A stretch of DNA of 64,000 nucleotides from Methyloferula stellata AR4 (GTDB lineage: Bacteria > Pseudomonadota > Alphaproteobacteria > Rhizobiales > Beijerinckiaceae), in NCBI RefSeq assembly GCF_000385335.1, contig NZ_ARWA01000001.1, positions 1,690,001 through 1,754,000 of the forward strand, given 5' to 3'. Position 1 is the stretch's first letter. Each line of letters opens with the position of its first letter. The position numbers and the translations under genes were made by a program. Shown piece by piece: positions 34,552 through 42,103 of this stretch. The notes beneath the pieces were generated by a model. It worked only from the letters and a program-made list of their open reading frames with translations. It searched no databases and was not told where the DNA came from.

Positions 34552-35232
34552 ATGTTAAGACACATGGAGATTGTCGCCGTTCTGCTGCTCGGAGCGCTTA
34601 ACGGCATCACGCAGGCTCAGGCGCAATCGTTTTCCGCCGATCTGGTCACGGTCAATGCCGATGGCCGGGACGAAAAATCAGGAAAGGTTCTTGTGGAGAG
34701 CGGCAAGGTCCGTATCGACGCGCCTGAGCTTCCTCAAGGCTTCTTCATTCTCGAACCCTCTCTCAAAATTTCCTATTTCGTCCGGCCGTCGCAATTCGTA
34801 TTCATGGACGCCAAGCAGTCCTCGCAATTGACACAGCTTCTGGTGCCGGTCGACCCTGACGCGCCCTGCGCGCAGTGGCAGATGATGGCGAAGGTCGCGG
34901 ACATACCGGATTCAAGCCCCGCATGGCGTTGCGAGCGGCTCGGCGACGAGGTGCTCGACGGGCGTGCGACGTTCAAATACCGGGCTGTTTCGCCTAAAGG
35001 GGCATCGATCACCGCCTGGATAGATCCGGCGCTCAAATTTTTGTTGAGGTTCCGCAGCCAAGACGGAAGCGGCATCGATATCAAAACCATCGAGCTCGGA
35101 CCGCAGGACAAGCGCCTGTTCGAAATCCCCGCCGATTACGAAAAGTTCGATCCGAAGGAATTGATCGAACGTGTCAAGCAGAGCGACGTGTGGATTGAGC
35201 CTCCAAAGGCGGCACCTCGCACTGATGAATAA
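34552..35232 (+). CDS. Periplasmic protein of unknown function (LolA-like fold possible)
   Basis: A 226-residue exported protein: signal peptide MLRHMEIVAVLLLGALNGIT ending QAQAQS. The mature part is beta-rich, with segments (GKVLVESGKVRIDAPELPQ, FFILEPSLKISYFVRP, TAWIDPALKFLLRFRSQDG) that recall LolA/LolB-like or DUF4412 proteins, which bind lipid or hydrophobic ligands. One Cys pair is present. AGAGGA precedes the start. Its last codons overlap the start of the GspC-like gene, so the two are translationally coupled; a role with the secretion system is likely but unproven. Confidence 0.6.
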   Translation: MLRHMEIVAVLLLGALNGITQAQAQSFSADLVTVNADGRDEKSGKVLVESGKVRIDAPELPQGFFILEPSLKISYFVRPSQFVFMDAKQSSQLTQLLVPVDPDAPCAQWQMMAKVADIPDSSPAWRCERLGDEVLDGRATFKYRAVSPKGASITAWIDPALKFLLRFRSQDGSGIDIKTIELGPQDKRLFEIPADYEKFDPKELIERVKQSDVWIEPPKAAPRTDE

Positions 35233-35803
35233 GAAGAGCCACTTGATGCATTTTCATCCATTATACGTTCTTCTTGCTGCCGGCATGGTGTGCGGGCCGG
35301 CCGCTTGGGCGGACGGCTCCACGCCGCAAATGCAAGCGCCACGGCCCGACAAGGAGAATCCGGCAGCGGTCGCGTCTTTGGATCGCCTCGCGATAACGCG
35401 GGAGCGGCCGCTTTTCAGGCCGGATCGGCGGCCTCTGGCCGCGCCTCCCAAGGTCGCCGATGCACCGCCGCCCCCGCCCGCACCGCCCGCGGCTCCGCCG
35501 CAAGTGTCGCTGTCGGGTGTGGTCGTGGATGAGAAGGGACCCCGCGCGCTATTGCGCTCTGATCCTTCCGGCAAGATTGCGCCCGCGCGGCTTGGCGACG
35601 ACATTGGAGGCTGGCGCATTACCGAGATTGAGGATCAATATATGGTGATGTCGCTCGACAATCGTACTGTCAGAGTCTCGCTCTTTGCTGGCGATCACGG
35701 CGGAAGGCAAGTGGCGATTGTTCACCAGTCCGACCGCGTCTTCGAGGTCAATGCCGCCGGCGTTCTGCGATCCCATCGCGTACGCCGTGCAGCCCACCGA
35801 TGA
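35225..35803 (+). CDS. gspC: GspC-like periplasmic homology-region protein
   Basis: A 192-residue protein with an N-terminal signal or membrane anchor (LYVLLAAGMVCGPAAWADG), a Pro-rich linker (APPPPPAPPAAPP region) and a C-terminal homology-region domain typical of GspC/PulC and GspN-like proteins: SLSGVVVDEKGPRALLRSDP, ARLGDDIGGWRITEIEDQYM, SLDNRTVRVSLF. In type II systems this domain binds the GspD N0 domain, connecting inner and outer membranes. No other gspC is present in the window. ATG 35225 is used because it overlaps the upstream stop; ATG 35246 is possible. The segment RERPLFRPDRRP is a common lead-in in this family. Confidence 0.68.
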   Translation: MNKKSHLMHFHPLYVLLAAGMVCGPAAWADGSTPQMQAPRPDKENPAAVASLDRLAITRERPLFRPDRRPLAAPPKVADAPPPPPAPPAAPPQVSLSGVVVDEKGPRALLRSDPSGKIAPARLGDDIGGWRITEIEDQYMVMSLDNRTVRVSLFAGDHGGRQVAIVHQSDRVFEVNAAGVLRSHRVRRAAHR

Positions 35804-36105
35804 ATCCCTCGAAAATTATCTAGACAATTTTATTCAACGTCGCGGCTGGTTCGCTCTGGCTTCGCACTTCTGCATGCGCCAGAAGCGGCCACTGACCGAA
35901 CATCGGTCGGCGACAGTTTTGATGAAGGAACCACACGGCGCGGGACGGTATTGTTCAGTTAAAGCTTGTGTTTCAGGCGATCGCACTCGCTCTAAAAAAA
36001 ATCGTGCTGAGGCCCGCTATACAGGAGAACGAAAAGCGCTATAAATACGCCTATACGTTAGTTTTTTTCGCGTCTGGCCAAGGAAATTTGAGGAGGTATT
36101 CTGTT
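35804..36105. other. 302-bp upstream region of the RiPP precursor gene
   Basis: No gene was recognised. A TTGTGT (35966-35971) followed by an A-rich TCTAAA (35991-35996) and a TATAAAT nearer the gene are promoter candidates, none convincing. The region ends with AGGAGGT (36091-36097), a near-perfect ribosome binding site for the precursor. Confidence 0.4.
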
Positions 36106-36552
36106 ATGTCTCAAGCGACTCGCCCTTCGAAAAGAAAGCAACCAAGCAAAGTCATATCCGTGCTCGGAATCGCCGGCATGTCTTTCGCTGCATCGGCCGA
36201 AGGCTCGGTCGCGGGTGTCGTGCCGGTGAGCACCACGCCGTCTCACCTCTTCACGCTCGATGACGAGGAAATTTCTGACGTCAGCCTTGCGACCTTCCAT
36301 TTGTACGATAATGAGAGCCTCGCAAAAACGCAGTCCGGCCTGATACAGATGGCTAGAGGCTGCGGCTGTGGACATGGCTGCGGGCATGGCGGTGGCAGGG
36401 GCTGCGGCGGCTTCCGGGGCTGCGGCGGCAGAGGCTGTGGCGGCTGCAGAGGCTGCGGCGGCGGCTGGAGAGGCTGCGGCATTGGCTGGGGCGGCTGCGG
36501 CGGTTGCGGTTGGGGCTGGTGCATATCGCGCGGCGGTTGCCACGCTTGCTAG
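36106..36552 (+). CDS. Gly/Cys-rich RiPP (TOMM/LAP) precursor peptide
   Basis: A 148-residue peptide. Residues 1-81 form a leader: basic start (RPSKRKQPSK), a hydrophobic stretch (VISVLGIAGMSFAASA) that resembles a Sec signal, then an acidic segment (LDDEEISDVSLATFHLYDNE) suited to leader-peptide recognition. Residues 82-148 form the core: 14 Cys (86, 88, 92, 100, 106, 111, 114, 117, 124, 131, 134, 139, 145, 148), one Ser and mostly Gly, with six Arg-Gly-Cys-Gly units plus His, Trp and Phe between. Every Cys is preceded by Gly except Cys139 (Trp) and Cys148 (Ala). AGGAGGT precedes the start. A YcaO cyclodehydratase and a SagB dehydrogenase follow, which together would turn Cys into thiazoles, as in microcin B17. 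A structural Gly-rich protein is the alternative. Confidence 0.8.
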   Translation: MSQATRPSKRKQPSKVISVLGIAGMSFAASAEGSVAGVVPVSTTPSHLFTLDDEEISDVSLATFHLYDNESLAKTQSGLIQMARGCGCGHGCGHGGGRGCGGFRGCGGRGCGGCRGCGGGWRGCGIGWGGCGGCGWGWCISRGGCHAC

Positions 36553-36707
36553 GCAGCGCGGTTTCCGATTGCTGACAGATGCATGACATGACCGGGGCCA
36601 GCCACGCCAATGGCGCTTGGCCGGGCCCGGCTCCTTCCGATTGAGAAACGCCGCCTTGCGCTTGCACCGGCGGTCGGGGGATAGACCACGGTGCGCGTGC
36701 GAACTTC

Positions 36708-38963
36708 ATGACAGGTGATCGCGAGAACGGGTTCGCTTTGCCCAACGACAGGGCTATTGCGCAATTCGCACCGAATTTCACCGTCTATCTGCTGCCACCC
36801 GATGTGGTCTGCCTCTATTCCGAAGACCGCAAGTTTCTGCTTCACGGTGAGCTCTATTGCGCGCTTGCCGTCGCGATCGGCGAAGGCGGAAGAAGCTTTC
36901 GCGACATCATCCGCGAGCTGGAACAGCATTTTCCGGCCGAGCCGATTCGCGAAGCTTTAAAACGGCTCATTGAGCGCCGCTATATCCTGACCGCGCCGCG
37001 CGCTTTGACTCCCGTCGCAGCGGCCTATTGGGTGAGCCTCGGCCTCTCGCCGGAGACGGTCGAGAAAAATCTCCAGAAATGCCGTGTCCGCATTCAAGCG
37101 ATCGAGGTCGATGGCGCAAGCGAACTCGAAGCCGCTTTGAAAGAGCTCGGCGTTCGCGTGGTCAAGCGCACGCCCGACATGACGATCACCTTGGTCAATG
37201 ATTACCTCGAAGCCGAATTGGTGGAGGTGAACCGGCAGCATTTGGCGGAGGGCACACCTTGGCTGCTCGTCCAGCCCTCCGGGATTTTCCCGCTGGTCGG
37301 GCCGGTGCTCAGACCTGGAAGCGGCGCCTGCTGGACCTGCATTGCCGAGCGGATGAAACGGAACCGCGAGATAAAGGCGCTTCTCGACCGCAGAGATGCC
37401 TATTGTATCGCCGTCTCTCCCTTGGCCCAGCATTCCTTCGGGCAAAGCGCGATCCAGCTCGCGGCTTTGGAGATCGCAAAAGCGATCGCCAGCGATTTCC
37501 GCACGGATTTGAACACGAACATTGTAAGCCTCGATCTTCTCGGCTCGACCATCGTCAAACATCATGTGGCAGCCCGCCCGCAATGCCCGGAGTGCGGCAG
37601 CAAGAAGCTGCGCGATCCGCGCCGCGCACCCACGCCGATCGAGATCGGCAAGGGCGGTAAGGGCGTGATGACGAGCAGCGGCTTCCGCAGCGTTTCGCCC
37701 GCGGCCACGGTTGCGCGCTTCCGGCGTCACGTGAGCCCGTTGACGGGTGTCGTCTCGCGCCTCGAGCGGATCCAAGCCGATGTGCCCCTGAACACGAATT
37801 ATCATGCCACGCATAATTTTTCGGGGCCGACCGAGTCGGTTCACGAGCTGCGGGCGGGATTGAGCGGCGGCAGCTACGGCAAGGGCAGCACAGCCGAGCA
37901 AGCGGAAGCCTCAGCGCTCATGGAGGCGATCGAGCGCTATTCCGGCATTTTCCAGGGCGACGAGATCAGAGCCAAGAAGCGTTTCATCGATTTCGCGCCC
38001 GATGAGGCCATAGCCCCCAACGACGTCTTGTTATACAGCGAAGAGCAATTGGAGCGTGACCGTTCGCCCGATGCGATGGAGCCCGAAGCGACCCCGGAAC
38101 TCTTCGATCCCTCGGCCAAGATCGACTGGTCGCCGGTCTGGTCCTTGCGGGACGGGCGTTTCAAATATCTTCCGACGAGCATTCTCTATTTCTTCTACCG
38201 CGGGCCAGCTTCCTTCGGCGCCGATTCGAATGGCTGCGCGGCCGGCAATACGCGTGAAGAGGCAATCGTCCAAGGCTTTCTCGAACTGGTCGAGCGGGAT
38301 GCCTATGCGATCTGGTGGTACAATAGATTGCAGCGGCCGGAAGTGGATCTCGACCAGTTCGACGACTCCTATATCCGCGCCCTGCGCAAGCAGCTCACGC
38401 AGACTGGCCGAAGGCTTTGGGTGCTCGACCTCACCAACGATCTCGGCATTCCAACCTTCATCGCGATCACGCATTGGATGCAAGACGGGATGGAGAACAT
38501 CGAATTCGGCTCCGGCGCGCATTTCGACAAACGCATCGCCTTGATGCGGACGCTGACAGAACTCAATCAATTTCTGTCTTTGGGCTTCCTGGGCGGTGGG
38601 ACTGGGGAGAAATCAAGCCTCGACGGCATCAATCCTTTGCGCCTCGAGGAATATCCCTATTTGATCCCGGGAGGCGTTCCTTTGGTGCAGCCGGACCTCG
38701 GCGCGAAGTTCGGCCATCTCGACACGCATGAGCAGGTTGCCGCCTGCGTCGCGCTGACGAAAGAGGCCGGCCTCGATTTCCTTGTGCTCGATCAGACGCG
38801 GCCTGACATCGAAGTGCCCGTCGTGCGCGTGATCGTCCCGCACTTGCGGCATTTCTATCGCCGTTTCGCGCAAGGCCGGCTTTATGACGTGCCGGTGAAA
38901 CTCGGATTGCGCGACAAGCCGATCCAGGAACAGGATCTCAATCCGATTTTTCCGCATACCTGA
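36708..38963 (+). CDS. Fused E1-like / YcaO cyclodehydratase for TOMM biosynthesis
   Basis: A 751-residue cytoplasmic enzyme. Residues ~20-100 look like a leader-peptide-binding (RRE) wing (LPPDVVCLYSEDRKFLLHGE). Residues ~105-310 are an E1/ThiF-like partner domain with a zinc site made of Cys208-Cys211 (CWTC) and Cys293-Cys296 (CPEC). Residues ~345-751 are the YcaO domain; its ATP-binding elements are SGGSYGKGSTAEQAEASALMEA (388-407 core), EAIERYSG and EEAIVQGFLELVERDA. The C-terminus is Pro-containing (DLNPIFPHT). Such fusions use ATP to cyclise Cys/Ser/Thr of a precursor to azolines. It follows the Gly/Cys-rich peptide gene by 155 bp. No good ribosome binding site is seen at ATG 36708. Confidence 0.88.
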   Translation: MTGDRENGFALPNDRAIAQFAPNFTVYLLPPDVVCLYSEDRKFLLHGELYCALAVAIGEGGRSFRDIIRELEQHFPAEPIREALKRLIERRYILTAPRALTPVAAAYWVSLGLSPETVEKNLQKCRVRIQAIEVDGASELEAALKELGVRVVKRTPDMTITLVNDYLEAELVEVNRQHLAEGTPWLLVQPSGIFPLVGPVLRPGSGACWTCIAERMKRNREIKALLDRRDAYCIAVSPLAQHSFGQSAIQLAALEIAKAIASDFRTDLNTNIVSLDLLGSTIVKHHVAARPQCPECGSKKLRDPRRAPTPIEIGKGGKGVMTSSGFRSVSPAATVARFRRHVSPLTGVVSRLERIQADVPLNTNYHATHNFSGPTESVHELRAGLSGGSYGKGSTAEQAEASALMEAIERYSGIFQGDEIRAKKRFIDFAPDEAIAPNDVLLYSEEQLERDRSPDAMEPEATPELFDPSAKIDWSPVWSLRDGRFKYLPTSILYFFYRGPASFGADSNGCAAGNTREEAIVQGFLELVERDAYAIWWYNRLQRPEVDLDQFDDSYIRALRKQLTQTGRRLWVLDLTNDLGIPTFIAITHWMQDGMENIEFGSGAHFDKRIALMRTLTELNQFLSLGFLGGGTGEKSSLDGINPLRLEEYPYLIPGGVPLVQPDLGAKFGHLDTHEQVAACVALTKEAGLDFLVLDQTRPDIEVPVVRVIVPHLRHFYRRFAQGRLYDVPVKLGLRDKPIQEQDLNPIFPHT

Positions 38964-38976
38964 AAGCCGTCCAAGC

Positions 38977-40452
38977 TTGCGCGCTCCCAAACCAGAGAGA
39001 GTGCGACGGACCGTTCCGGTGCATCTTGCCGCGCGGTTGCAGGCTCATGCAAGACTCGAAGTGCATGCGAGCGGCGAACTCTTCGCTTATGTCGATGGCT
39101 ATCCGATAAGCATAGGACGCTTCGGCGCAGGTGCCGTGGAACGTGCACAAGAGCTCCGCAAGGGTCTGCCGTTTGCCTCCTTTTCGGCGACTGGCCGAAA
39201 GATCGAGAAGGAAGTTGATCTTCTTGTCAGACGTCTCGCCGAAAGCGGCCTATTAAATTATTGCCTCGCGTGCACTGCGACGGGCGAGGAGCTTCTCGTC
39301 ATCGAGCCGCAGGTCCAAGGTTACTGGCCGTGCATGGCGCAAATCGGCGCCGCGGATCGTCTCGTCCTTTCGCGATTTGCCTATATGCGACGGCGCGGCA
39401 GCGAGCTGGTGCTTGAGTCGCCACGCGCCGGCGCCTTGTTCAAGATCTGCGATCCGAAGATAGCTGCTGCTTTAGCCATGCTCTCGGTGCCGCAACAGAT
39501 CAAGGATCTGCGCCTTAAGGCGGATTTTCCAGGCCTCGAGCTTTTCGCTCTACTTCTGGATAGCGGAATTCTTTTCAAGCCCGATGCCGGGGGCAACGGG
39601 CTGCGGATGGAGGAGGGCGATCAGACCCTCGTCCCTTGGGACTTCCACGATCTTCTCTTCCACACGCGCAGCACGCAAGGCCGGCACGCCAATCCGCTTG
39701 GCGGCACCTATCCCTTTGCCGATGTCCTTCCTCCGCTGCCGGCCGTGCGGCCCCGCTGGCCCGGCAAAAAGATCGATTTGAGCAAAGCCACGACGGCGTC
39801 CGAAACAACACTGTCGCCGCTGGCAAAGCTGCTGCGCCGGCGCGTTTCGACGCGCGCGTTCGATACTGCGAATCCGATCACGCTCGCCGAGCTTTCGCAG
39901 TTTCTCGACGGCGCTGCGCGTATTTTATCGGTCTTGAAGGCCGCTCCCGACCTCGACGACGGCGGCCATGCGGTCAGACCCTATCCCTCAGCGGGCGCCG
40001 CCTATGAGCTCGAACTCTATCTGGCGGCCGATAAATGCGAAGGCCTTGCGCGAGGCTTCTATCATTACGATGCCGGCATGCATGCGCTGGTGCCGATCGC
40101 GGTGCAGAAGCACGATCTCGATACGCTGCTCACAGGATCGCAATATACGATGGGGGCGCCAGCGCCGCCGCAAATCCTCATCACCATTGCTGCGCGCTTC
40201 GCCCGCATGTCATGGAAATATAGCTCGATAGCCTATTCGCTCATTCTGAAGGACGTCGGCGTCTTGATTCAAACGCTCTATCTGATGGCGACGGATATGG
40301 AGCTCGGCGGCTGCGCACTCGGGATCGCGGATATCGATCTCTTCGCGAAGATGACGGGGATCGCCTTCCATGTCGAAGGTCCGGTGGGTCAGTTCGTCCT
40401 CGGCCGCGGCGCAAAGCCTTTCGGGCAGGGCCAAGCGGCCGGCGCGAAATGA
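38977..40452 (+). CDS. SagB-type peptide dehydrogenase (azoline to azole)
   Basis: A 491-residue protein. The N-terminal ~270 residues are a TOMM-specific region with winged-helix-like character. The C-terminal ~210 residues form the FMN-dependent nitroreductase-fold SagB domain: LAKLLRRRVSTRAFDTANPI, RPYPSAGAAYELELYL, GFYHYDAGMHALVPI, SSIAYSLILKDVGVLIQTLY and ELGGCALGIADIDLF. These enzymes oxidise azolines to aromatic azoles. It begins 13 bp after the YcaO stop. The start is uncertain: TTG 38977 or GTG 39001, the latter after AGAGAGA. With the two upstream genes it forms the minimal azole-peptide pathway. Confidence 0.87.
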   Translation: MRAPKPERVRRTVPVHLAARLQAHARLEVHASGELFAYVDGYPISIGRFGAGAVERAQELRKGLPFASFSATGRKIEKEVDLLVRRLAESGLLNYCLACTATGEELLVIEPQVQGYWPCMAQIGAADRLVLSRFAYMRRRGSELVLESPRAGALFKICDPKIAAALAMLSVPQQIKDLRLKADFPGLELFALLLDSGILFKPDAGGNGLRMEEGDQTLVPWDFHDLLFHTRSTQGRHANPLGGTYPFADVLPPLPAVRPRWPGKKIDLSKATTASETTLSPLAKLLRRRVSTRAFDTANPITLAELSQFLDGAARILSVLKAAPDLDDGGHAVRPYPSAGAAYELELYLAADKCEGLARGFYHYDAGMHALVPIAVQKHDLDTLLTGSQYTMGAPAPPQILITIAARFARMSWKYSSIAYSLILKDVGVLIQTLYLMATDMELGGCALGIADIDLFAKMTGIAFHVEGPVGQFVLGRGAKPFGQGQAAGAK

Positions 40453-40480
40453 TGTTGCGCAGGGCACGACGCAGCGGACT

Positions 40481-41299
40481 TTATTTGCGCAGGTCGGGAT
40501 AGCCAGGGACGTAATAGCCGACCGGCTTGCGCACACGCCTGTCGAGCAGCGCGAATATTGCGCCTTGCGGATCGGTGCAATGGACGATCAGGGAGCCGCC
40601 CGGCACTTCCATTGGACCGTAGAGGATTTCGCCGCCGCCCGCCTCGACGCGCTGAGCCGCTGCCTCGACGTCGGTGACGTTGAAATAATAGAGCCAGAAG
40701 GGATAGGGCAGGGTCGGCGGCTTGGTGAACATGCCGCCGCTCGTCTCGCCCGCGGCGGAGAATTGCTGATAGGTGCCCATCGCACCTTCTTGGGCCTCGG
40801 CCTTTTGCCATCCAAAGAGCGCGGTGTAGAAAGCTAAGGCCTTTTCCCAATTGGCGGCGAGCAATTCGTGCCAGCCGACGCGCCCCGGCGCGGTTAGCGG
40901 GGCGAGAGGCGTTTCGCCGGATTTCCGCCATTTGATCAAGGCGAGCGTCGTTCCTTGCGGATCGGCGATGATCGAGAAGCGACTGATGTCGGCGACATCG
41001 GTAGGTGGAACATGCACCATTCCGCCAAGCGCCTTGACCCGCAGGGCGGCGGCATCGACATCGTCGACACCGACATAGCCGATCCAATGCGGCGGCACAC
41101 CGGCGCGACTTGCCTCCGCGGGCAGGCTCATCAGCCCCGCAACGGGAGAATCTTCAGCGGTCAATATTTGATAGGCCGACCCGGGTATGGAAGCGTCTCG
41201 TGCGCGCCAGCCCAACACATCGGCATAAAAGGCGCGCGCCGCTTCCATGTCCGTTGTCATCAGCTCGTACCAGATAAAACGGCCGTGCGACTGGGGCAT
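40481..41299 (-). CDS. Two-domain VOC (glyoxalase/bleomycin-resistance fold) protein
   Basis: A 272-residue cytoplasmic protein made of two tandem VOC domains: residues ~5-120 (RFIWYELMTTDMEAARAFYADV) and ~137-260 (VGWHELLAANWEKALAFYTALFGW). Each ends in a family strand motif (ADPQGTTLALIKW; TDPQGAIFALLDRR). VOC proteins act as lyases, dioxygenases, or binding proteins that give resistance to bleomycin-type compounds. The start at 41299 is supported by GGAGACC. It converges with the SagB gene, only 28 bp apart. A self-protection role for the azole peptide is conceivable, but most VOC proteins of this form are of unknown function. Confidence 0.82.
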   Translation of the reverse strand: MPQSHGRFIWYELMTTDMEAARAFYADVLGWRARDASIPGSAYQILTAEDSPVAGLMSLPAEASRAGVPPHWIGYVGVDDVDAAALRVKALGGMVHVPPTDVADISRFSIIADPQGTTLALIKWRKSGETPLAPLTAPGRVGWHELLAANWEKALAFYTALFGWQKAEAQEGAMGTYQQFSAAGETSGGMFTKPPTLPYPFWLYYFNVTDVEAAAQRVEAGGGEILYGPMEVPGGSLIVHCTDPQGAIFALLDRRVRKPVGYYVPGYPDLRK

Positions 41300-41479
41300 G
41301 CCTTGGTCTCCGTTGGGCTTTGCCGGGTGCTCTGCCTCGTCACGTATCACCTCTCGCCGGCTCCCCGGTTTTCACCCGGCCGCGGCTAAAAAGCGATGCG
41401 GATTTATTACCGCTCGTTCATCATTTGGCGTAAACCCGCTCGCACGATAGAGCCGGACTGTCTATTATGACGCCTCGGA

Positions 41480-41833
41480 TTGACTACCGGCCGAGACTCT
41501 AAATTGCATCCGCTCGTTTTTATACAGACGAACAAGTTTCTCGCCATAGCCGCTCTTTTGCCGGCCGCCGGAGTCGTCGCCTATGGCGCCTTCATTTCCG
41601 TGACCGAAAAGCCGCCGCATCCGTCCCTGGAGCAGCAGGATTATGTCAGCAAGACTTATAGGCTGAGCTATGCGGATGGCCAGAAAGCCATGTTCAAAAC
41701 GGATTACGGGGCGTCTCTGGTGTTCATTGGATCGCCTTTAGGCGAAACCGGACGTGTCACGGAAATCGCCAAGCACGCCAATGGCTGGGCCGTGTCCACC
41801 AGCAAGGGCTATATTTTTACCGTAACCCGCTAA
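41480..41833 (+). CDS. Small membrane-anchored protein, function unknown
   Basis: I do not recognise this 117-residue product. It has one membrane segment near residues 18-42 (NKFLAIAALLPAAGVVAYGA) and a small extracytoplasmic domain (YRLSYADGQKAMFKTDYGASLVF... GRVTEIAKHANGWAVSTSKG), whose composition looks like a real folded domain. The start is unclear: TTG 41480, or TTG 41504 just before the anchor. It stands alone between the VOC gene and the hox operon. It could be an immunity protein for the RiPP or unrelated. Confidence 0.45.
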   Translation: MTTGRDSKLHPLVFIQTNKFLAIAALLPAAGVVAYGAFISVTEKPPHPSLEQQDYVSKTYRLSYADGQKAMFKTDYGASLVFIGSPLGETGRVTEIAKHANGWAVSTSKGYIFTVTR

Positions 41834-42035
41834 AACGCGCCGTCGATTTCGACCGGGAGCCCCTGGGAGGGGTGAGCGGCGAGCCCCCGTTTGGATCCTT
41901 TAAATTCGAAACCACTTTTCGAGGCGCTTCTCGATCAACATGAGCGCTGGCGGCATTTCCAATCGTCCAAGCGGAAAAATCCGACACTTCGTTGCAACAT
42001 TTATGAACGCGCGACCAAGCTGCATCTCATGAGGC

Positions 42036-42066
42036 TTGACCAAACAAGATTTGATGCCTGTAAAAT
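42036..42066 (+). promoter_or_regulatory. Possible hox operon promoter
   Basis: TTGACC (42036-42041) and TGTAAA (42059-42064) or TAAAAT (42061-42066) form a sigma70-like pair with 17 or 19 bases between, ending ~40 bp before hoxF. No sigma54 -24/-12 element, common for NtrC/HoxA-controlled hydrogenases, was found. Confidence 0.4.
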
Positions 42067-42103
42067 CTTCGCGGCGATAGTTCTTTTGGGCTAAGATGAA
42101 TCG

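Noticed and set aside
36243-36524. Pro/Gln-rich frame on the minus strand
   Set aside because: It is the reverse complement of the Gly/Cys core; the plus strand has AGGAGGT and RiPP enzyme neighbours.
36349-36550. GGCTGCGGC-like DNA repeat considered as a simple non-coding repeat
   Set aside because: Codons vary at third positions while Gly and Cys are kept, the frame is open from a strong ribosome binding site, and modification enzyme genes follow.
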